DNA of 64,000 nt, taken from the NCBI GenBank assembly GCA_963836355.1, contig CAWIJO010000002.1, forward strand, positions 1,302,001 to 1,366,000. Reading direction: 5' to 3'. The notes beneath the pieces are model-generated. The model made no database searches. It was given only the letters and a program-made list of their open reading frames with translations, and had not been told where the DNA came from. Below, in pieces: positions 58,414 through 64,000 of this stretch. The position numbers and the translations under genes were made by a program. The DNA is from Palsa-506 sp963836355. GTDB lineage: Bacteria; Actinomycetota; Actinomycetes; Streptosporangiales; Streptosporangiaceae. Position 1 is the stretch's first letter, and the number at the start of each line of letters is the position of its first letter.

Positions 58414-59061
58414 TCAGCTCTCCTTGAAGGGGAATCCGAGCCGTCGCAGCAGCGAGCGGCCTTCGGCGTCGTTGGTCGCGGTCGTCACGAGCGTCACGTC
58501 CATGCCGCGCTGCCTGTCCACCTGATCGGGATTGATCTCGTGGAACATGAGCTGCTCGGTGAGGCCGAACGTGTAGTTGCCGCGGCCGTCGAACTGCCGG
58601 TCGGACAGCCCGCGGAAGTCACGGATCCGGGGCAGCGCGATGGACAACAGGCGGTCGCAGAACTCCCACATCCGGTCGCCGCGCAGCGTCACGTGCGCCC
58701 CGATCGGCATGCCCTCCCTGAGCTTGAACTGCGCGATAGATTTCCTGGCCCGGTTGACCGCCGGCTTCTGGCCGGTGATCACCGAGAAGATCCCGGACCG
58801 CGCCATCGATGAGCTTGGCGTCCCTGGCTGCCTCGCCGACGCCCATGTTGACGACGATCTTGGACAAGCCGGGAACTTGCATCACGTTCGGGTAGCCGAA
58901 CTCCTCGCGGAGCGCGGGCGCGATCTCGCTCCGGTAGCGCTCGCGCAGCCTGGGCGGCGGGGCCGGCTGGCCGGCGCACCGCCGGCCTTGGCCGCGCCCG
59001 CGGCGGCATCCGCGCCGTCGCCACGGCGGGCCGGCGCCTGCTTGGTCTTGGTTGCTGCCAT
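58414..59061 (-). pseudogene. rplE: 50S ribosomal protein L5 gene with two compensating frameshifts
   Basis: ATG 59059-59061 starts ATKTKQAPARRGDGADAAAG (a usual Ala/Lys-rich extension). At about 58951-58985 the frame changes by one. The middle frame then gives RLRERYRSEIAPALREEFGYPN, VMQVPGLSKIVVNMGVGEAARD and IDGAVRDL. An extra base at about 58786 returns the original frame: SVITGQKPAVNRARKSIAQF, REGMPIGAHVTLRGDRMWEF, NYTFGLTEQLMFHEI, to 58414. All L5 sequence blocks are present in order. L5 is essential for 50S assembly and single-copy, so two sequence errors are more likely than true loss. As written no complete L5 is made. Confidence 0.9.
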
Positions 59062-59441
59062 CAGATGTCCTTACCGCCCGGGCGGGAAATCCGGACCTTC
59101 CGCTTGTCCTCGTCCAGCCGGTAGCCAGCGCGAGCGGGCTTCTTTGTCTCGGGGTCGATCAGCTGCACGTTGCTCACGTGAATCAGCGCTTCGGTGTGGA
59201 CGATGCCGCCTTCCTTGGCGCCACGCCGGCCCTGGTAATCGACCTTCGTGTTCTTCTTGATCATGTTGACGCCCTGCACGAGCACCTTCTGCCGCTTAGG
59301 GTCCGCCAGGATGACCGTGCCCTCCCGGCCGCTGTCCTTGCCAGCGATGACGATCACGTGATCGCCCTTCTTGATCTTCAGGCTAGGCGGCTTGCGCGTC
59401 GTCCCCTGCTTCCTGGCCACTGCGGTCCTCCTCGTCATCAC
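59061..59441 (-). CDS. rplX: 50S ribosomal protein L24
   Basis: 126 aa with a ~20-residue basic N-terminal extension. KIKKGDHVIVIAGKDSGREGTVILADPKRQKVLVQGVNMIKKN is the KOW motif, and GGIVHTEALIHVSNVQLIDPETKKPARAGYR follows. Four-base overlap with rplN; its stop shares a base with the rplE ATG. Confidence 0.97.
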   Translation of the reverse strand: MMTRRTAVARKQGTTRKPPSLKIKKGDHVIVIAGKDSGREGTVILADPKRQKVLVQGVNMIKKNTKVDYQGRRGAKEGGIVHTEALIHVSNVQLIDPETKKPARAGYRLDEDKRKVRISRPGGKDI

Positions 59442-59806
59442 AGCACCTCCGGCGCCAGCGAGATGATGCGCATGAACCGCTTCTCGCGCAGCTCGCGGCC
59501 GACCGGCCCGAAGATGCGGGTACCGCGCGGGTCCCCGCCATCCCTGATCAGCACCGCGGCGTTCTCGTCGAAGCGGATGTAGGAGCCGTCACCGCGGCGC
59601 CGCTCCTTGCGCGTGCGCACGACGACCGCCTTGACGACGTCACCCTTCTTTACCCCGGCGCCCGGGAGGGCATCCTTGACCGTCGCCACGATAACGTCGC
59701 CGATGCCCGCGTATCGCCTGCCCGAGCCGCCGAGCACGCGGATGCACAAGATCTCCTTGGCACCGGTGTTGTCGGCGACTTTAAGCCGCGACTCCTGCTG
59801 GATCAC
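59438..59806 (-). CDS. rplN: 50S ribosomal protein L14
   Basis: 122 aa, canonical, from GTG 59804-59806 with CAGGAG upstream. VIQQESRLKVADNTGAKEILCIRVLGGSGRRYAGIGDVIVATVKDALPG and RIFGPVGRELREKRFMRIISLAPEVL. A 134-base GC-rich spacer with small inverted repeats precedes it. Confidence 0.97.
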   Translation of the reverse strand: MIQQESRLKVADNTGAKEILCIRVLGGSGRRYAGIGDVIVATVKDALPGAGVKKGDVVKAVVVRTRKERRRGDGSYIRFDENAAVLIRDGGDPRGTRIFGPVGRELREKRFMRIISLAPEVL

Positions 59807-59940
59807 GTCAACTCCTGCTCCGTAACGCCGGCCTCCGGGGGGACCAGGCGGGTCCTGGTGGGTCTGGCGCCGGCCCGGCCGGGAGCGGCCCCGGCTGGTT
59901 ACGGTCCCGCGCCCGGGCATGCCCGCGCCCGTGCTATTAG

Positions 59941-60225
59941 TTACTTGGCCTTCTCCAGAATCTGCGCCACCCGCCAGCGCTTGGTGGCCGACATCGGCCG
60001 GGTCTCCATCAGCAGCACCCGGTCGCCGACGCCGCAGGCGTTCACGTCGTCGTGCGCCTTGTACTTCTTCGTGCGGCGGATGACCTTGCCGTACTTCGGG
60101 TGCTTCACCCGGTCCTCGACCTCGACGACGACGGTCTTGTCCATCTTGTCGCTGACCACCAGGCCCTCGCGTACCTTGCGGTAACCCCGCACGGGCGCTT
60201 CGCCACGGGCGTCACTCATCGTCAT
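59941..60225 (-). CDS. rpsQ: 30S ribosomal protein S17
   Basis: 94 aa. RGYRKVREGLVVSDKMDKTVVVEVEDRVKHPKYGKVIRRTKKYKAHD and VLLMETRPMSATKRWRVAQILEKAK. ATG 60225 overlaps rpmC; ATG 60219 has better spacing from GGAGGAGG and may be the true start. Confidence 0.96.
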   Translation of the reverse strand: MTMSDARGEAPVRGYRKVREGLVVSDKMDKTVVVEVEDRVKHPKYGKVIRRTKKYKAHDDVNACGVGDRVLLMETRPMSATKRWRVAQILEKAK

Positions 60226-60454
60226 CCGCCTCCTCCTCTGCCACCATCACGATGCCAAGCTCGCGCTCCCGCTTCACCGTGTAGATGCGGGCGATCTCCT
60301 TGCGCACGGCACGGAGCCGCCCGTGGCTCTCCAGCTGGCCGGTGGCCGCCTGGAAACGAAGGTTGAACAGCTCAATCTTCGCCTCGGCGAGCTTGCCGTC
60401 GAGCTCTTCCTCGGTCGAGTTCCGCAGGTCGCCGGCCAGCATTCCCTTCGCCAT
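60212..60454 (-). CDS. rpmC: 50S ribosomal protein L29
   Basis: 80 aa from ATG 60452-60454 (TGATG with the rplP stop); a GTG one codon earlier (60457) is equally open. LAGDLRNSTEEELDGKLAEAKIELFNLRFQAATGQLESHGRLRAVRKEIARIYT is the two-helix L29 core. The acidic tail EEEADDDE is an extension overlapping rpsQ. Confidence 0.96.
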   Translation of the reverse strand: MAKGMLAGDLRNSTEEELDGKLAEAKIELFNLRFQAATGQLESHGRLRAVRKEIARIYTVKRERELGIVMVAEEEADDDE

Positions 60455-60873
60455 CACGCCTCACCAACTTCACGCTTAACGAAGCGGCACTTCATCGGCA
60501 ACTTGTGCATGGCACGGCGGAGTGCCTCCCGGGCGACCGGCTCGGTCACCCCGGACAGCTCGAACATCACCCGGCCGGGCTTGACGTTGGCGATCCACCA
60601 CTCCGGCGCGCCCTTGCCGGAACCCATCCGGGTCTCGGCCGGCTTCTTGGTCAGCGGCCGGTCCGGGTAGATGTTGATCCACACCTTCCCGCCACGGCGG
60701 ATGTGCCGCGTCATGGCGATCCGGGCGGCCTCGATCTGCCGGTTGGTCACGTAAGAGTGCTCGACTGCCTGGATGCCGTACTCGCCGAAGGTCACCCTGG
60801 TACCGCCCTTGGCGGCGCCATGGCGGTCCGGCCGGTGCTGCTTGCGGTGCTTAACCCTGCGCGGGATGAGCAT
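60454..60873 (-). CDS. rplP: 50S ribosomal protein L16
   Basis: 139 aa. MLIPRRVKHRKQHRPDRHG, GGKVWINIYPDRPLTKKPAETRMGSGKGAPEWWIANVKPGRVMFEL and the ending ALRRAMHKLPMKCRFVKRE. Complete; three bases after rpsC. Confidence 0.98.
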   Translation of the reverse strand: MLIPRRVKHRKQHRPDRHGAAKGGTRVTFGEYGIQAVEHSYVTNRQIEAARIAMTRHIRRGGKVWINIYPDRPLTKKPAETRMGSGKGAPEWWIANVKPGRVMFELSGVTEPVAREALRRAMHKLPMKCRFVKREVGEA

Positions 60874-60876
60874 TGA

Positions 60877-61712
<836 letters not shown>

Positions 61713-61713
<1 letters not shown>

Positions 61714-62063
61714 TAGCGGGTCCCCTCCTTGCGGCCATCCGACACGATGACTGTGATGTGGCTGGTTCGCTTGTTGATCCGGTAGCCGCGGCCCTGCGCG
61801 CGGGGCCGGAAGCGCTTGAGCGTCGGCCCTTCGTCCACCCACGCCCGGCTCACCACGAGCGCGCCGGCGTCAAGCTGCTGCGCATGCCCGGCATTGGCGA
61901 TGGCGCTCGCCAGGACCTTGCCGACGGGGTCGCTGGCCGACTGCGGCGCGAAGGCAAGTGCCGCCTGCGCCTGGTCAGCAGGCAGGCCGCGGATCAGGTC
62001 CACCACCCGGCGGGCCTTCCGCGGCGTGACGCGCACATACCGCGCCTTTGCCTTCGCTTCCAT
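61713..62063 (-). CDS. rplV: 50S ribosomal protein L22
   Basis: 116 aa from ATG 62061-62063, preceded by a GA-repeat (GAGAGAG) that serves as ribosome site. EAKAKARYVRVTPRKARRVVDLIRGLPADQAQAALAFAP and RFRPRAQGRGYRINKRTSHITVIVSD. The frame to 62300 is a shadow of rpsS. Confidence 0.96.
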
Positions 62064-62119
62064 CGCTCTCTCTCGCTCTCTCTGGCTAGCCGGCCTGGCC
62101 GGAATTTCTGTAACGGTGC

Positions 62120-62398
62120 TCAGCGGCGGCTGCGCCGGTCGTCCCGCACGTGACTGCGGAACGTGCGGGTCGGTGCGAACTCGCCGAGCTTGTGCCCGAC
62201 CATCGATTCGGTGATGAAGACCGGCACGTGCTTGCGGCCGTCGTGCACGGCGATCGTGTGGCCGAGCATCGCGGGGACGATCATGGAGCGGCGCGACCAC
62301 GTCTTGATCACGTTCTTGGTGCCCTTGTCGTTCTGCACGTCCACCTTCTTCATCAGGTGGTCGTCCACGAAAGGACCCTTCTTCAGGCTACGAGGCAT
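62120..62398 (-). CDS. rpsS: 30S ribosomal protein S19
   Basis: 92 aa. MPRSLKKGPFVDDHLMKKVDVQN, KTWSRRSMIVPAMLGHTIAVHDGRKHVPVFITESMVGHKLGEFAPTRTF. Complete. Confidence 0.98.
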   Translation of the reverse strand: MPRSLKKGPFVDDHLMKKVDVQNDKGTKNVIKTWSRRSMIVPAMLGHTIAVHDGRKHVPVFITESMVGHKLGEFAPTRTFRSHVRDDRRSRR

Positions 62399-62410
62399 CG
62401 TCAGGTGCTC

Positions 62411-63244
62411 CTACCGCTTCTTCTTACCGCGCCGGCGGGTAATCATCCGGTCGCTTGGCTTGCTTGCCTTCCGGGTGCGCCCTTCCGGCTTGCCCCAGGG
62501 GCTGACCGGGTGGCGGCCGCCTGAGCTCTTGCCCTCGCCGCCGCCCAGCGGGTGATCGACGGGGTTCATCGCGACACCGCGGACCGACGGCCGGCGTCCC
62601 TTCCACCGGCTCCGGCCGGCCTTGCCGAGCTTGATGTTGCCCTGCTCGGCGTTGCCGACCTCGCCGATGGTGGCGCGGCAGCCGGTCTCCACCCGCCGGA
62701 TCTCACCGGACGGCATCCGCAGCTGCGCGTGCTGCCCTTCCTTGGCCAGCAACTGGACGCCGGACCCGGCGGAGCGGGCGATCTTGGCGCCGCCGCCCGG
62801 CCGGAGCTCGATCGCGTGCACGACCGTGCCGGTCGGGATGTTGCGCAGCGGCAGGCAGTTGCCTGGCCTGATGTCAGCGCCCGGGCCGCTCTCCACCCGG
62901 TCCCCCTGGCCGAGGCCCGACGGGCAGATGATGTAGCGCTTCTCCCCGTCGGCGTAGTGCAGCAGGGCGATCCGCGCGGTCCGGTTCGGGTCGTACTCGA
63001 TATGCGCGACCTTCGCCGGGACGCCGTCCTTGTCCGCCCGCCGGAAGTCGATCAGCCGGTAGGCGCGCTTGTGCCCGCCACCCTGGTGCCGAGTAGTGAT
63101 CCGGCCGTGCACGTTCCTGCCGCCGCGCGAGTGCAGCGGGCGCACCAGGGACTTCTCCGGCTCGCTGCGCGTCACCTCGGAGAAGTCAGCGCCGCTCGCG
63201 CCCCGCCTGCCCGGGGTGGTCGGCTTGTACTTGCGGATGGCCAT
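62411..63244 (-). CDS. rplB: 50S ribosomal protein L2
   Basis: 277 aa. AIRKYKPTTPGRRGASGADFSEVTR, GGGHKRAYRLIDFRRADKDGVPAKVAHIEYDPNRTARIALLHY, and the peptidyl-transferase-proximal VRGVAMNPVDHPLGGGEGKSSGGRHPVSPWG with the key His. Complete. Confidence 0.98.
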   Translation of the reverse strand: MAIRKYKPTTPGRRGASGADFSEVTRSEPEKSLVRPLHSRGGRNVHGRITTRHQGGGHKRAYRLIDFRRADKDGVPAKVAHIEYDPNRTARIALLHYADGEKRYIICPSGLGQGDRVESGPGADIRPGNCLPLRNIPTGTVVHAIELRPGGGAKIARSAGSGVQLLAKEGQHAQLRMPSGEIRRVETGCRATIGEVGNAEQGNIKLGKAGRSRWKGRRPSVRGVAMNPVDHPLGGGEGKSSGGRHPVSPWGKPEGRTRKASKPSDRMITRRRGKKKR

Positions 63245-63271
63245 GTGTGCTCAAGCTCCTATGGATGCGTG

Positions 63272-63571
63272 CTAGCTGACCGGGCCGAAGACGTCGATCC
63301 GGTCACCCTCGGCGAGGCTGACGATGGCGCGCTTGGTGTCGGGGCGCTTGCCCCAGCCGAACCGCGTCCGGCGCCGCTTGCCCGGCCGGTTGACCGTGTT
63401 GACGCCGGTCACCCGGACACTGAAGACGGCCTCGACCGCCTGCCTGATCTGGGTCTTGTTAGAGCCGGGCGCGACGATGAAGGTGTACTTGCCGTCATCG
63501 GCGAGCCGGTAGCTCTTCTCCGAGATGACCGGCCGCAAGAGGATGTCCCGCGGGTTAGCGATCCGGCTCAC
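63272..63571 (-). CDS. rplW: 50S ribosomal protein L23
   Basis: 99 aa. NPRDILLRPVISEKSYRLADDGKYTFIVAPGSNKTQIRQAVEAVFSVRVTGVNTVNRPGKRRRTRFG. Tunnel-exit protein. ATG overlaps the rplD stop by four bases. Confidence 0.98.
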   Translation of the reverse strand: MSRIANPRDILLRPVISEKSYRLADDGKYTFIVAPGSNKTQIRQAVEAVFSVRVTGVNTVNRPGKRRRTRFGWGKRPDTKRAIVSLAEGDRIDVFGPVS

Positions 63572-64000
63572 TGCTGTCCCTCCGGCTGCTGGCCGGCCCG
63601 CGCGACGAAGGCGCCCAGGCTGTCCTCGGTGAACACGACGTGGTCGCTGACCAGCACGTCGTACGTGTTGAGCTGGCCAGCGGCGATAAGGTGCACGCCC
63701 GCCACGTTCCGCAGGCTCTTCCAGGTAACCTGGTCGGCCCGGTCCGCCACGACGAGGACGTGGGTGCTGCCAGGCGCGGCGCCGATGACCGCGGCCAGCA
63801 CGGCATGGGCGTCCTTCGTCTTCGGCAGGTCACCCTCGGTGAACCGACTGACGACGTGCACCCGGCCGTGCCTGGCCCGGTCGGAAAGGGCTCCGCGCAG
63901 CGCCGCGGCCTTCATCTTCTTGGGCGTGCGCTGGGCGTAGGAACGGGGCACCGGCCCGTGCACTACGCCGCCGCCGGCGAACTGCGGCGCGCGGATCGAG
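63568..64000 (-). CDS. rplD: 50S ribosomal protein L4, 5' end beyond window
   Basis: The C-terminal ~143 residues are visible. The frame stays open to base 64000, reading SIRAPQFAGGGVVHGP at the edge, which is the L4 extended-loop sequence; the GTG at 63963 is internal. SYAQRTPKKMKAAALRGALSDRARHGRVHVV and STHVLVVADRADQVTWKSLRNVAGVHLIAAGQLNTYDVLVSDHVVFTEDSL complete the L4 signature. Confidence 0.97.
   Translation of the reverse strand, partial: SIRAPQFAGGGVVHGPVPRSYAQRTPKKMKAAALRGALSDRARHGRVHVVSRFTEGDLPKTKDAHAVLAAVIGAAPGSTHVLVVADRADQVTWKSLRNVAGVHLIAAGQLNTYDVLVSDHVVFTEDSLGAFVARAGQQPEGQQ

Overview
The window is a chromosomal segment of a high-GC (roughly 70% by eye) actinobacterium. The gene order supports this. 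guaB3-guaB-sigma factor-groEL-groES-tsaD-rimI-tsaB-tsaE-alr-nnr-acpS-glmS-glmM-rpsI-rplM-truA-rplQ-rpoA-rpsD-rpsK-rpsM-rpmJ-infA-map-adk-secY followed by the spc and S10 ribosomal clusters is the order known from Mycobacterium and Streptomyces chromosomes. GTG starts, four-base start/stop overlaps and Ala/Pro/Gly-rich tails are also typical. I cannot name the genus.

Region 1 (1-9.4 kb, mostly + strand) is an acyl-CoA carboxylase locus: carboxyltransferase accD5, epsilon subunit accE and the biotin carboxylase/carrier subunit accA3. It is interrupted by a GT-C-like membrane protein gene, whose paralogue lies cut off at the left edge, and by a NYN-domain nuclease-like gene. A decayed lpdA flavoprotein gene closes the block. 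Region 2 (9.5-16.9 kb) holds a gamma-glutamylcyclotransferase-like protein, a PH-domain membrane protein, an overlapping pair ybdK-like ligase/M20 amidohydrolase, a stand-alone methylmalonyl-CoA mutase large subunit and a penicillin-binding D,D-carboxypeptidase. Together accD5/E/A3 (propionyl-CoA to methylmalonyl-CoA) and the mutase suggest a propionate route, although the epimerase and B12 subunit are not in the window.

Region 3 (16.9-26 kb, - strand) carries trpS, glpD, guaB3, guaB, a SigD/ShbA-type sigma factor, groEL and groES with a CIRCE operator. Region 4 (26-38 kb) holds a DUF5995 fusion protein, the t6A genes tsaD/B/E with rimI, an alpha/beta hydrolase, an alanine racemase gene with two compensating frameshifts, an S9 peptidase, nnr and acpS. 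Region 5 (38-48 kb) has a VOC protein, a field of 62-bp tandem repeats, an AbiEi/DUF559 protein, glmS, glmM, rpsI-rplM, a large one-span membrane protein and truA. Region 6 (47.5-64 kb, - strand) is the alpha, spc and S10 ribosomal block with secY, adk, map and infA, running off the right edge inside rplD.

No tRNA, rRNA, CRISPR array, insertion sequence or prophage was seen. The most notable non-coding signals are a family of intergenic palindromes built on TGATCACGGATGATCC, a perfect CRP-type TGTGA-N6-TCACA site inside one of them, a near-perfect AT-rich hairpin between groEL and the sigma factor gene, and several minisatellites. Small indels in rplE, alr, rplQ and lpdA point either to consensus errors in this sequence or to real gene decay. 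The essential nature of rplE favours errors. I did not find a clear, wholly new multi-gene system.
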